Shown: piece by piece, positions 1 to 11,800 of the stretch
Numbering within the stretch: position 1 is the first letter of the stretch
Layout of the letters: every line of letters starts with the position of its first letter
Source: Parietaria judaica
Lineage: Eukaryota > Streptophyta > Magnoliopsida > Rosales > Urticaceae
Assembly: GCA_954871525.1 (NCBI GenBank)
Contig: OX940864.1
Location: 22,810,001 to 22,874,000 of the forward strand
DNA: 64,000 nucleotides
Direction of reading: 5' to 3'
Notes under the pieces: model-generated
The model's input: only the letters and a program-made list of their open reading frames with translations
Told to the model about the DNA's origin: nothing
Database searches by the model: none
Position numbers and translations under genes: made by a program

Positions 1-130
1 ATAAAATAGTATTTTTGTATGGTCATGACTCTAACTAACATGACTAAATTTTACCTCGATAAATTAATAACTTCGATAATATAATAAAATTCTCCGGTCC
101 CAATAATATTAATTTACAAAAAATTTATTG
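1..130 (+). repeat. dispersed repeat family A, copy 1 (cut by window edge)
   Basis: The segment around 35-125 (CTCGATAAATTAATAA, then CGATAATATAATAAAATTC, then a GGTCCCAATAATATTAATTTA-like tail) recurs in the same orientation at about 14080-14240 and inverted at about 16150-16290. Three diverged copies in one window point to an old dispersed repeat, probably a MITE or retroelement fragment. No coding capacity is visible. The left end is lost at the window edge. Confidence 0.5.
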
Positions 131-208
131 TATATACGGTTTAAGGTACATTGAACTTGGACCTTATGTAAATTCTATCATAATAATATTATTTCTAAAT
201 GGTTTAAC

Positions 209-213
<5 letters not shown>

Positions 214-272
<59 letters not shown>
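214..272. repeat. (TA)n microsatellite
   Basis: An uninterrupted TA dinucleotide run of about 29 units, in AT-rich DNA without genes. Confidence 0.95.
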
Positions 273-275
<3 letters not shown>

Positions 276-299
276 CAATTATAAGAATGCCTTAAACAA

Positions 300-1495
300 C
301 TGATGGTATCGGTGAACATAATACTCAAAAATCGGTTTTTAAACTCGAAACATGACTACATTCGGATTAAAAAATCCGTATTCGAATTCAAATCCGGATT
401 CTGGACCCAATTCTTGTCGTTTTGGGTTTTGAATATTCGGATACCTAGAAATAAATTTGAAACCCGAATTTAATACGTAAAATGCTTATTTTATTTACTT
501 GTTAGCATTTCTTTCTTACATTAGCATTAAAAATATTATTTATTTTTCACTATTTCTTTCACCGGGTTATTAGTATTAATTTTTTTATTCTTTAAATATA
601 TTTTTTTAGCAAACCGGATCCAGGACAAATAACCGAATCCGGTTTGAAATTTGGATCTGGATATTAAAATTGTTGGGAATCCGATGATATTCTTATCTCC
701 GAAAGTGGAAATTCCGGGAATCCTCGAATTAATAAATCTAGATAACAAAACATAATCAAAACTAACCCGGTGAGAATAAAATCTCTAGACGAATCCTTTT
801 TGCTTTTTCATGAGTCGGATCTCCGAGTCAATATCGGAGATTTAGCCGTCTATACTGTTTAGCTCCATGCCGTCGTCTTTGTGCTCCTCATCACTCCATC
901 GATCACAAGCCGCTCAAGTGTTCAGCCTCTATGTAATTCACTACGTCCCTAACGAAACTTCTTTCTAGATCGGAAATCACCGAGTCGGAATACTAGCTCC
1001 TTATCGGTGATTGGAAATAGACAAAGACTCTCGGGGTGTGTGAGAATTCGATCTCTCTCTCTCTTGTATGGAGGAGAGGTCGAACTCTCTCTTATATAGA
1101 GAGGGGAGAATATACACTCATCAATTTGTATCTCATATGATTGGTAAGTTTCTCTTTATGGAAGATCTCATCTATATCAGGGTATATGATATATGTGATT
1201 AATGTGCTTGATACAGCAAATAACTCAACCCTATTAATCACATTTGATTCTCTAACAATTTCATGAATCAACACATTAATTCACGTGGGTCCGTTTAGGT
1301 CCAATCCAAAATTTTCTAGTACTTATACCGCAAAGTTCTATAAAAAAAAATCGGTTCTTTAAAATAAAAAATTGAATTTTCAAATAACCGGATTTCAAAA
1401 TACGGATTTGGGTTTTTATTTTACAAAATTCATATTTCGGTTCTGGGTTTCAAAATTAAGAAAAAATCCGGATGTCCAGGCCGGTCTCACACCTA
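300..1495. other. degenerate transposon-derived DNA, no intact gene
   Basis: The flanks (about 330-660 and 1340-1480) share short CCGGAT, ATCCGGATT and CGGATTTGGGTTTT motifs of the kind found in subterminal regions of plant hAT elements. The middle (about 770-1275) looks like a minus-strand LTR remnant: it has a TATATAAGAG-type box near 1090-1105 read on the minus strand, a GAGA-rich leader, and the end motif CATGAATCAACA near 1262-1273. I found no convincing target-site duplication for either part. The short open frames here show no domain I recognise. Confidence 0.3.
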
Positions 1496-2091
1496 AGTGA
1501 TAAATAGATGTAATATATCGATGGATGGTGGATTATTTAAGAATATCAGAAAACTCATAAGAGTTGAGTACTTGAGTTGAATCGTTTTATATTTAGTCAA
1601 TACTCAATAGTTTAACTTAATAGAAATCGAACTCACTTTATACCCGTAAAATTCATGAAAAACTCGTCATACCCTCACATATTGTATAAAAAATAAAATA
1701 AAATTTAGAGAATGCTGAAAAAATAATCATAATTATTTTGAGTGGAATTAGTAAACTGAGCAAGATCCATTAATTTTGAGTGAAATTATATTTTTTCTTC
1801 AAAATTTATTGTTTAAGTTGTCAAAGTGTTTTTTTTTTTTACATTACTAACCCTCGTAAAAATGTTTGTTGCTATACAATATACACTTTCACCAATAGTG
1901 GTATAAATATTATATATTCAAATATTATTAGTATTTAGTATAGCATATTATTTTATTGGATATAAAATATCTATAATTTACTTGTTAATATTTGGATAAC
2001 ATGTATCTTTAATATTTTATAAAATTTGTCATTTTTTTTAAATTTTAACTAATTTATGTATTTTATTATCATAAAGCAGTTAGCTAGTAAT

Positions 2092-2534
2092 TGTTGAGTG
2101 TGAAGCCTAATCTACACGAAAGCGCTACCGAGACTCGACGCAGAGCAGTCAACCTGATCGACCTGGGGTGTAGGGTGGTGGTAAACCCCCCTCCAGGGGT
2201 CGAAGAGCGCCCCCTGGGCGAATTTTTGTATTACGAATTATGTAGCGAGGGTATTTTAGACTTTTCACACGGGTTATTTGCCCTAGGTTTATTTTTCGCT
2301 TATAAGGCTTGTAGCCGTTATTAGTGCGTTTTGTAGCACAAATTGAAAGTGGCGAGATTGAGGGTGTAACCAGAAACTCTGATTGAGAGATTGATAGTGG
2401 GTCGAGATTTACAGGCGGCAAGTGGGCGTACCTCCTACACTGGGAGCGAACTACTATAATTCTGGTGTCGATTTCAATTTCGTTTATCACTTTTATCGTT
2501 TTTCGGATTGTGAATTAGGGCAAAGTTCCTAACA
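2092..2534. mobile_element. probable solo LTR of a retrotransposon
   Basis: A 443-bp block starts TGTTGAGTGTG and ends TTCCTAACA, so it has the TG...CA termini of an LTR. It is flanked by GTAAT (2087-2091) and GTAGT (2535-2539), a 5-bp duplication with one mismatch. It is more GC-rich than its surroundings. No primer-binding site or second LTR lies next to it, which fits a solo LTR left by unequal recombination. The short frames inside it (for example 2091-2324 on +) are not convincing genes. Confidence 0.55.
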
Positions 2535-2815
2535 GTAGTAAACTCTCGAATCTCTATTACTTATGAAATAATAGGAGTTAACCTCCGATTTTTAAACTCT
2601 TAGCTTGTATGTACTCTGCTTTCTTCAGGGCTTTGTTTATGAATTGCTTTTTAGGGAGGGAATTAGATTTGAATGATGATACACAAATTACGAGGCAAGA
2701 GAAGTACAATATCTGAGTACGTTTGGTATCTACGGAAAAACCTGAAAGACTAATAAATAAATAATTATCTATAATTAGTGAATACAAATAAGGAGTATTA
2801 TTAGTGTATTATTAT

Positions 2816-3319
2816 GGGGCAAATAGCCAAATAGTCAAACTTCAAACACTAATTAGTCAAATAGTCAATGTTTTAATTAATATTGCCAAATAGCCAATTA
2901 ACCACGTTAATAAATCACGAAAGACCGGATTACCCTTGTATTAACGTGTATTAACGTGGTTAATTTGTTTAAAAATAAATTATTATTTTTTTTGAAAAAA
3001 AAAATTAAATTTTTTGTTAAAATTTTAATCACGATTTTTTATTTTTAAACAAATTAACTTCGTTAATACACGTTAATGCACGTTAAAAAGGTATTATAGG
3101 TATAAAATATGTTATTATACAAGTAAATATTCTTATTTTTAAAAAAAATTAACTTAGTTAATACACGTTAATAAACGTTAATACACATTAATACACGTTA
3201 ATATGTTAAAAGGGTATTATAGGTATAAAATATGTTATTAAATAACCATTTGGCTATTTTGCAAAGAAAAATGAAAGGTTGGCTATTTGGTTAATCAAAC
3301 GTTTCAATTTGGCTATCCC
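2816..3319. mobile_element. MITE-like inverted-repeat element
   Basis: The left end GGGGCAAATAGCCAAATAG and the right end (reverse complement GGGATAGCCAAATTG) form imperfect terminal inverted repeats. A second inner match (GGCTATTTGGTTAATC) lies just inside the right end. The interior is very AT-rich and carries repeated GTTAATACAC/ACGTTAAT motifs on both sides of the centre. There is no coding capacity. I could not identify a target duplication, so the superfamily is open (MULE or hAT type). Confidence 0.55.
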
Positions 3320-4334
3320 ATGCAATATCTCTATTATTATTAGTTTATTACTATCTCTTTATTTTTCCTATGTATATATAATTGCGTATAGGACACTCAA
3401 AATATCTGCGCCTAATGATTGAGCCCTAACGCCACGTCGCAATGGCATACTTAAGTAATTTGGTTCCAACCTAGGGACATTCCAGTAACTTTTCCTTCCA
3501 CGTGAAATAACCTTTCGAACTCTGCATAAAGCTTCTTCGTCGTAGTGTTGTTGAGTTGATTTTTTTTTTTCCAATAATTTATTGCGCATTACTTATAAGT
3601 TATTCAGTTATTCTTGTCTTCAATTACTCTCAATTTGAAGTTTGGATACAAATTTGTTGATTATATTCCCAAAAGAATCTAAAGTTAGAATTCCCATGCA
3701 AATTACTTTGTTCATTGCTTTTCCAAAATGCGTGCAGGTTTTGATGCCAATTGTTAAAGCCTCTAAATTCGCTTTCCCAATCATTTTTTTAGGGATTATT
3801 TTAATTGAGTAATCAATTATAAATTGACTAACAGGAAATTACGCACGCATGAGAATATTTACGGTAAAAATATATGTGACAAAAAATACGACATGTTTTT
3901 TTTTGCGAACGTAGAAGTTTCTCATTAATTTCTTGACGTGAAATTTCACGGACGACGTATGATTCGTTCACATTTTTTACTCCTATGCTTAAACAACTTC
4001 AAAGGGTTGACAACGAACAATAAGCTCTCACGTAGTAGCTAAAATGTGTTCTATAATACTAAAACTAAATAGGTCCATTTTTTGGTCGCATGGTCAAAAG
4101 AAGCAAAAACTTAGTCGAAAGGAACGAAAATATGAACAAATCATACGTTAAATTTCACGGTAGTAAGTTAATAGAAAAATTAAGTACATTGTAAAAAGAA
4201 AATTAAATATTGAAATTTTTTGCTATTAAATAAAAGAATTGGGATATAAATAATTTTTTTTCTTCTTAACACGTCGCTGCAAATACCCCTAAACTATAAG
4301 TACGCGATTAATTGTTTTTAGCCTAAATGTCATT
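3320..4334. other. AT-rich intergenic DNA
   Basis: I see no gene or structured repeat here. A short minus-strand open frame (3368-3589) has no recognisable domain and lies in DNA of ordinary intergenic composition. Confidence 0.5.
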
Positions 4335-4714
4335 GGGTGTGTTTGGTTCAGCTTAAAAAGTCATGTTTTTGTTTTTAAGATAAACTAAACCGCGTTCCAG
4401 GTGTTTGGTAAAATTATTTTTACAAAAAACCCAAAAGCGATTTTAGATTTTTGTACATGAGTCGTAAAAGCTAGAATTCGTAACTTTTGATTTTTTTCTA
4501 AAAACAAAAATACAGTTTTTAGTCTATAATTTGAGTCTTTTTAGCCTAAATAATTTTTTTTTTACCAAACGCTAAATTAGTTTTTGTTACCAACAACAAC
4601 TGTTTAATGAATAATTTACCAAACATTCGTCATAATTTTTTTTTAAAACAGTTTTTTTCTTAAAATGAAACTAAAAACAGTTATTTTTTAAATTAAGTTG
4701 TGCCAGACGGGCCC
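4335..4714. mobile_element. MITE family B, copy 1
   Basis: The ends GGGTGTGTTTGGTTCAGC and (reverse complement) GGGCCCGTCTGGCACAAC form imperfect terminal inverted repeats of about 20 bp, a common layout for plant MITEs. The interior, with AAAGCTAGAATTCGTAAC and runs of AAAACAAAAA, matches an inverted relative at about 36458-36798. ATT lies directly outside both ends and could be a short target duplication, but such a short match is weak evidence. Confidence 0.5.
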
Positions 4715-5420
4715 ATTATCTCTTCTTTTCCACACATATATTATGGATACGTTAGAAGGATTAATGTTCACTCCATTTTGTATCATGCTTTTGAATAAGA
4801 AGTTGTATTCTTAATTTCCTAGATGTAGTAGCTGTAGCATAATCGAAATTTCAATTAAGGTGGAGCACGAAGTATCGGTATAATCTGTTACATTAAGCTC
4901 TTAAACCATTTTTCCATTAATTTTTTTGCATAGCCATTTGGAAGAAAATACTATACATAAACTATGCAAGACTATTACTCTTTTCTTTTGAAAACAAGAA
5001 TAATGCAACCTTATCATAAAAAATGCACCATAATTACTTCGATGCTGTCATCAAAACGTACGGTTTTCACCTAATTGACTTCATTGATTTGAAGTCAAAA
5101 GCCTTATAGCAGAAGAAACCAATTGCTTGCTTGTAAGTGAAAATTAATCATTATATATATAATGTACGGCTCTATTCACAAAACCGTAGCTTAATATCTT
5201 ACATTAAAAAAGCAAAGTTTTAATTACAACTAATCTCACCATGACACGTAGAAAAGTGATTGCTCCTTTTTGATCCACGAGCCAACGACTGCGGAGTTAG
5301 CCTTGGCTTGGCACTGTTTGCTCAAGCCCTAGTGAACCTTTTCTTGTGGGCCCGAGAGAGAGGGAGAGATTGGTATAATCATCTTAATCCTTGATTAATA
5401 AAGTATTATTTTCTCTCCCT
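4715..5420. other. upstream region of the DUF761 gene
   Basis: No coding region is seen. The last 150 bases before the TATA box become CT-rich and include a GGCCCGAGAGAGAGGG stretch near 5349-5366. This is the likely promoter of the downstream gene. Confidence 0.45.
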
Positions 5421-5429
5421 TTATATACC
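5421..5429 (+). promoter_or_regulatory. TATA box of the DUF761 gene
   Basis: TTATATACC lies 116-124 bases upstream of the ATG at 5545 and is followed by a CT-rich leader (about 5430-5525) typical of a plant 5' UTR. The transcription start is expected near 5450-5460. Confidence 0.6.
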
Positions 5430-5544
5430 TTGCCTCTCCTCTCTCCCATTCTCACCCTAGAAAACCCTAGTATTTCCTCTCTCTCTCTTAACATCTAATC
5501 ATCAGTCAAACAGTCTCTCTCTCTAGATATAGAAGGAAGGAGCA

Positions 5545-6201
5545 ATGGAGATAGAGCAAAGCACATCGGCGGTGGCGAAGAAGCTGTGGGGCATAGTGCG
5601 CATACTGTGCATGATGATGAGGAAGCGCGTGTCCAAGAGCAAGCTCATGATGGAGCTCCACCTCCTCCTCGAGCGCGGCAAGCTCGCCGGGAAGGCCATG
5701 GCCGAGACCGCCTTCGCCCTCCACCACTCCACCGGCGCCCTCAGCTGCCGCTCCAACGACGCCCTCTCCTTCGTAGCCCCCCGCGAGTACGAGTTCAGCT
5801 GCAGCAACAGCCCCGCCAATTACAACCCCTTCCACAAGCGCAACCGGCACCGCGCCTCCGCCGCCCGCCACTACGACGACGTCTCCAACACCGTCACCGC
5901 CGTGCAGCGCATGCTCGAGATGTACTACCTCAATAGTACTAACCACCCCGACGCGCCGCCCCCGGACATGTACTCGCCCATGGTGGCGCTCCCGGGGTTC
6001 GGGCGGAGCCCCATGCCGGGGGTGAGGCAGCTGCGGATAACGGACTCGCCGTTCCCGATCAAGGACGAGGGGCTCGGGGACAGCCAGGTGGACGTGAAGG
6101 CAGACGATTTCATCCAGAAGTTCTACCGGAACGTCCGTGCGGAGAAGAAGAACTCCATATCTTACGTCGACCAATCTCCGTACCGTGCTGTGTACGGCTG
6201 A
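5545..6201 (+). CDS. DUF761 domain protein (Avr9/Cf-9 rapidly elicited protein 146-like)
   Basis: This is an intact single-exon frame of 218 residues. The N-terminal 55 residues are basic and helical (KKLWGIVRILCMMMRKRVSK, then a leucine-rich MELHLLLERGKLAGKA segment). The middle is low-complexity and rich in Ser, Asn and Pro. The C-terminus (about 188-207) carries the DUF761 signature, a VDVKADDFIQKFY core followed by basic residues. Members of this family are small plant proteins, several induced by pathogen elicitors; their biochemical role is unknown. The start is the first ATG after the leader and gives the family's usual N-terminus. Third codon positions are strikingly GC-rich compared with the flanks. 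A large antisense frame covering the gene is a by-product of this GC bias. The family assignment rests on the C-terminal motif plus overall layout. Confidence 0.85.
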   Translation: MEIEQSTSAVAKKLWGIVRILCMMMRKRVSKSKLMMELHLLLERGKLAGKAMAETAFALHHSTGALSCRSNDALSFVAPREYEFSCSNSPANYNPFHKRNRHRASAARHYDDVSNTVTAVQRMLEMYYLNSTNHPDAPPPDMYSPMVALPGFGRSPMPGVRQLRITDSPFPIKDEGLGDSQVDVKADDFIQKFYRNVRAEKKNSISYVDQSPYRAVYG

Positions 6202-7646
6202 TATATCTTGATGATCCTTTAATGGCGATAATAATTTGACGACTGTCCGTACTCTTCTTCTGAATATGGATCGTTTGATCCATGGTTTTTCGTGAAATTT
6301 TCTTCTTTTGCGGGTATACAGAGAGAGGTATACGATGGTGAAGATGTGATGATCGTTTGTGTATATACGTATACAGACATGATCAAATATATTGTGTATA
6401 TTCACATGGCCATGTAAATTATACTCCTATAGTATAAACAAATATGGAGCTTTTTTTTTTTTTTTTTTAACGTTGTTTAATTTAACGTGAAATCAATGAA
6501 GTAAGTGTTTTTTAACCTATGCATATATATATATATATATATCATAGTTTGTGTTAGTGTGTATATATAAAGAAAGTATATATACATTCTTGAACTTTTC
6601 CTCAATTTTAGTTTTTATAAATTGAAGAGTAACTTGTATATAATTATATATGCACGTCGTTTAGTAGATAATGCCCAATTTTATGTTGGTGAAAATATTA
6701 AAGAAATTAATAAAATAGTATCTCTTCTTTTGATGAGATGGAATAAATTAAAGTGAAAAGCTGAATAATTGGGAATAGGAATTGACCAAGCTCCATAATT
6801 TAATTAATTAATTGGTTATGTTTTGTGCTTATGGGGGGTTTTTAATGAATTGTTCAAAAAAAAAAAGGTTGGTGAATTTGGAGGTTTGGATTTATTAGGT
6901 TTGAGGGCTTTGTCTGTGTAGTGGTCTCCTCTTTGACAGTGATCGATCCATTACACACACACACAACACAAGTGGTTCTTGTTTTTCCACTCCCAACTGT
7001 ACCTATTCAAAACCAATCAACACCCTTTTCTTCATCTTTTATATTATGAATTACTTTCTTCAACGTTGCAAGAACTCGATCTTGAAGATCTCCAGAGGAA
7101 GCTGGTTCCGCATAAAAAATAAAAATTAGATTTACGATTTTCATCAAGAATAAAATTTGCAAGTCTAGAGGCGTGAATGTTAGATGTTTCGAATTAGAAG
7201 GTTATTATCACTTACATGGCGGAGAGCTTACGCGGGACTACATTAACATCTAATTGCAAATGCAGGCGAAATTAACTGATGTTATCCAATGTGCGGTGTG
7301 CCTGATTCGTTCCGATAGACTTGACTAGTGTCGTGTGGGGCGTGCGTGATCATCGGCACAACTCCGTAATATATATTGTGTTGATTTCTAAATTACCGTT
7401 GGGAATTTAAAAAAAAAAAGGATTTGGATCTACCTATTTGGATTTATATATATATATATATATCTATATATATATCCAGCAATTTCCAGCTATTATGGTA
7501 CTGAGGTTTTTGGGTTATTTTTCATCATGACCATCTATTTGACATTTCATATGCATGGTTTACCCTAATTATGCTTCTTCTTTTTGTTCTCTTTGTTTTT
7601 GGACTCGCTTTTTCTTTTCTTTATTTGTAATTTGCAATAACGCTTC

Positions 7647-7704
<58 letters not shown>
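7647..7704. repeat. compound (GT)n(AT)n microsatellite
   Basis: A GT run passes directly into a long AT run of about 23 units. Confidence 0.95.
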
Positions 7705-7706
<2 letters not shown>

Positions 7707-8367
7707 CACAAAAATAATATCTAAAATGTTACCATGATAACATTAGAAACCGATTCCGAGTCAATAAAAATTGTCATTATAAGGTTGAAGGTCGGCCCGA
7801 TCATATAGAAGCCTTTTTGCCGAAAAATAATGTGAAGCTTTATTTATTATTTTGACGTTTAATTCAGTTAAAATTAACAATAATTTGATTAAGAGAATTA
7901 CATGAGGCAAAAAGTGTACAAGCCATAAACTACATGGAAAGAAATGTAAGATCAAAATTGTTACATCGTCATTTTGAAGAAGATGCGGATATTATTTTTT
8001 TCTCTCCTAAAGAACTCTTGCAGTATTCTAACATGAATTTTCATAAGATTAAAATTTTCTGATTACGGATTTATCTTAAATCATAATTTTAGAGCTCTGA
8101 ATTTATTTGAATTTGCTCAAAATCGAACGAGAATTCGAGTTTTATCTTACATTACCACCATATTAAATATATATATTATGTATTGGTTGCTCTGTATTGA
8201 ATACCGTCACGGAAATTTCGTCGCATCTCAACCAGAATTTATTGTACTATCATCCTTTATTAATTACACACTGCTGGAAAATTCCTTTAGGCTTCTACAA
8301 ATACCTGTACTACTGGAAAATTCCTATAAGCTAACACAATCTGACTCAATTGTACCATATATACACA

Positions 8368-8369
<2 letters not shown>

Positions 8370-8408
<39 letters not shown>
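8370..8408. repeat. compound (TA)n(CA)n microsatellite
   Basis: A TA run is followed by ACACACA. Confidence 0.9.
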
Positions 8409-8409
<1 letters not shown>

Positions 8410-8831
8410 TACGATTCTTTATCAAACAGCCTAAGAATGTAAACCTGCCATCTGGTCAGAATGAAAACGACATATACGATCTTGAGAAAAATAAATAAAA
8501 TTCCCTTGGGTTATTATTTTTAGACATTACTTAGTTCATAGTTGGCGTATATAATTATCACTTGACACGTATGAAAATAATACACACCAAAATGTATGAG
8601 AGGTATATTAATATATATATATATATTAATTGAAGTAGGTCATCTATCTATAATGCTTTAAACTGTTCATCTTGTACAAGGTATTTTACTGTTCGCCAAA
8701 ACAGATGATATCGTATTCCAACATTTATACTTTTCTTATATACTTAATATAATTGGAATCTCGTTGTTTTACAATATCTACATAATTTCCATGTCTCATG
8801 TTATCAGAGCTACGTGAGAAACGCACATATA

Positions 8832-8852
8832 TGATCTCACAAGGTTCAACTT
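8832..8852 (+). repeat. hAT-1 left target duplication and TIR
   Basis: The target duplication TGATCTCA (8832-8839) is followed by the TIR CAAGGTTCAACTT (8840-8852). Confidence 0.93.
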
Positions 8853-11800
8853 ACTGAATTTGCCGATAAATCGCTTGCCGTTTTCGACGGATTAATCGAT
8901 AGCTTACCGATTAACCGACGGAAACTTATAACACTGTAGCTTACCGATCACCGACACTTTTCGATGATTATCGACGGATTATCGATACTTTTCGACGAAA
9001 AACTTATAAAATATTTTTATAATATCATACCTCAAAAGTCAAAACATATGTAAATAAAGTCATACACACATATAATTCCATCACAAGTCTCAAATCTAAA
9101 ACACTAATAAAACATAGTCTCACAAATCTCAACTATCAAACACATAGTCCAAAAACTCAAACACATAATAGATAATATTTTGTTACTCTGTTAGGTGATT
9201 CTACTCAGACCAACTTCTCCGACCTCAGAAAAACGACGATCTCCTGTGGGCTTCCATAACACCGCTGGCACCACTTGCTTCTAGATGCATGTTCAGATAT
9301 GTGTTCCAAAATAAGCCATGTGCTTCGAAGTGCCTACGGAAGTAACTCACGTGGCAATCATATACAGGTTGCTCCGTAAAGATGGCACGAGATGGATATA
9401 ACGAATGCGTCTAGACACCGTTCTCTAACACAGGGTTCGGACTAGCAAACTGAGTGCTCGATGAAGTTCCCATCGACATCGTCTCGAAGTACCCGGACAT
9501 CTCGTCAACGTGGTTCTTGCCCTGAGAGTGATAGTCACTTCCAAAGTAGAATCCAACAACATATGCATCGTCTTGTTGACAAGGAGGATCAGGAGACTGT
9601 TGGTCGCCATACTGTCGATCGGGAATGTATCCTATATTGCCAGGGTCGATATTGTAGTTCAGGTTGGAGCGATACATATCACCTATTTTGTAATCATATT
9701 AGTTGACATTAATATATACATGCAATCAACAAAATTCAAATAAACGGTACATTCAAAGAAAAATAGTAATCACATGTATCAGACCCTCTATATGTAGATG
9801 CTCCCCACCCTCCCTGAGCGCCACCTCCTCCGCCATCCCATCCTCCCTGGGTGCCACTTCTTCCGCCACCCCAGCCACTATGCGAAGAACTATGGGAAGG
9901 GGAAGTACTGTGAGTAGAAGTCGTACGAGTACGATGCTGACAGTCACCGGGCCCAGCAGCGCTTGAGCCGCAGTCAACTCCTCTATGAACTCCCGGGGGT
10001 CGGGAGTGGGACCGAGTCTTTGCTCACCCAGGACTCGGTTGATCACAACTCCGAATGTTGCAGCCTCATCGGCGATCTCGGGGTCTGGGTTTCCTTCTTC
10101 GTCATCGAGGTGGACTGGTCGGAACCACTCTATAATTGCGTCCTCGAAGTCACAACCTGCAGAAGCCATAGCCAAAGACCGAATGAGGTACTCATAAGGA
10201 TTGGCTTTGTCGACCTAGTCATACTGCGCCTTCAAGTCTCGCAGCGCTAGCTTTTTATTGTAGTTGCAGAATACTAGCTTCTCTAGTGTTGCGTACGCTA
10301 GACGATTGCGGAGCTTGGTGTGGATCATGGTAAAAGTGCTCCAGTTCCTCTCGCACGCTGAAGCGGACGCGGTCTGCGACAAAATCCTTACTGCTAGCCT
10401 CTGCAACGTGGGGCATGGACTCCTAAAGACGTTCCACCACTCAGCTATAAATAAATAAATTAATTAAAATTTAGTTAGATTAATGTTTAAAATTTAGCAT
10501 GTTTAATGTTTTACAATCACTTTATTTTTTCTTACCGGGTGCAAGAGTCTTTCGTGCTGCCACGCATGACCGCTCGTGCAACGGACCCATAGGGTCACGA
10601 AACCGCACGCTCTACAATACAAGAAAGTAAGTTATATTTTATTTAATCACAAGAAATAAAAATACACAATTAAATTAAGATCTTACCTCTTCTGCGAGAT
10701 GTGTCACATCCTCGTGAGGAAACATACGGTCGAAGACCCTGGTGACGTGTCAGATTGGGTTGTCTGGCATCACAATATCTCGCTCGTACGCAAGTTTGGG
10801 GTTGAAGAAGTGGGCCGCAATATGCAGTGGATGCTCCAAGTTTCAATGCCATCTCGCTTCCACAATATCGATAGCCCATTGCTTTCCATGAAGTGCACGC
10901 AGGTCCGATTGGATAATTTCGAACAAGCGATACACCATTCCGATGCACCTCGGTGTCGATGAATCGAAGTTCTTTATACATGGGGTGAAAACGGCGACGG
11001 CCTTGTCAACCGAAACCCAAAAAGGCTCGCTCAAGCACAACGTGGCCGCGGCTCTTCCTTCTTTCAAATCCTTGAACTTGGAGTTCTCTCACCAATCGGA
11101 TACAAACATCGCCTTGAGTCCGGCCTTCTTCCTCCGTAAGCTCTGCAGCGAGAGAAAGTTTGTGGCAAACCTCATCGCCCCTGGACGGATGATCTCACGA
11201 TTGCAGGTCTTCCTCTTGCTATCGAGCACCTGGCCGTGGTTGTAGATAAACTTCGTGATAAGCCTGCACCCCCTATCGAGCACCTGGCCGTTTTCCGATG
11301 TCGTGAAACATTAAGTCCATGAAGTGAGGAATGCACGGTGTCCAATAAAAGTTGTACTTCTCCATCAAATCTTGGCCGGCTTTTTTGTAAGTCACGGTGT
11401 TGGGTCACAATTTGCACGACGTTGTGCGGATCGATCTCCTCGATCACTGCAGAAAATATCCTGAACAAGTAATGCGAATTTTTAGCATGGGAGGACGCGT
11501 TGATTGCATTAACAAACATTGTCCTCCCCGCCAAAAAGACCACTATGTTCAAGATCGACATATTCGTCGGTCCGGTCCAACCGTCCGACATAATGGTCAC
11601 GCCAAATTTCGGCCACACGGGAAACAGGTCCTGCTTGTACTTTTGCCACTCGTCGTACTCGAGGTTCAAATACTTGCCCGCGATGTCCTTGACGATGGAT
11701 ACGGGCATCCAACGCCTACAATTGTTAATGCAATGTTATTAATACATAATCAGAAATTCAAACAATCATAAAAATAAAATCATAAATTAAGTTACCTGCT

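Larger units (their letters stand above)
6202..8831. other. AT-rich intergenic DNA downstream of the DUF761 gene
   Basis: The first 250 bases are the likely 3' UTR. The remainder holds poly-T/poly-A runs, several AT microsatellites and no recognisable gene. The short frames at 7555-7737 and 8178-8498 run through dinucleotide repeats and are not credible coding regions. Confidence 0.55.

Noticed and set aside
5506..6405. 299-residue minus-strand open frame over the DUF761 gene
   Set aside because: It mirrors the GC-rich third positions of the true gene, has low-complexity Val/Gly/Glu-rich composition and no domain. The plus-strand frame carries the family motif.
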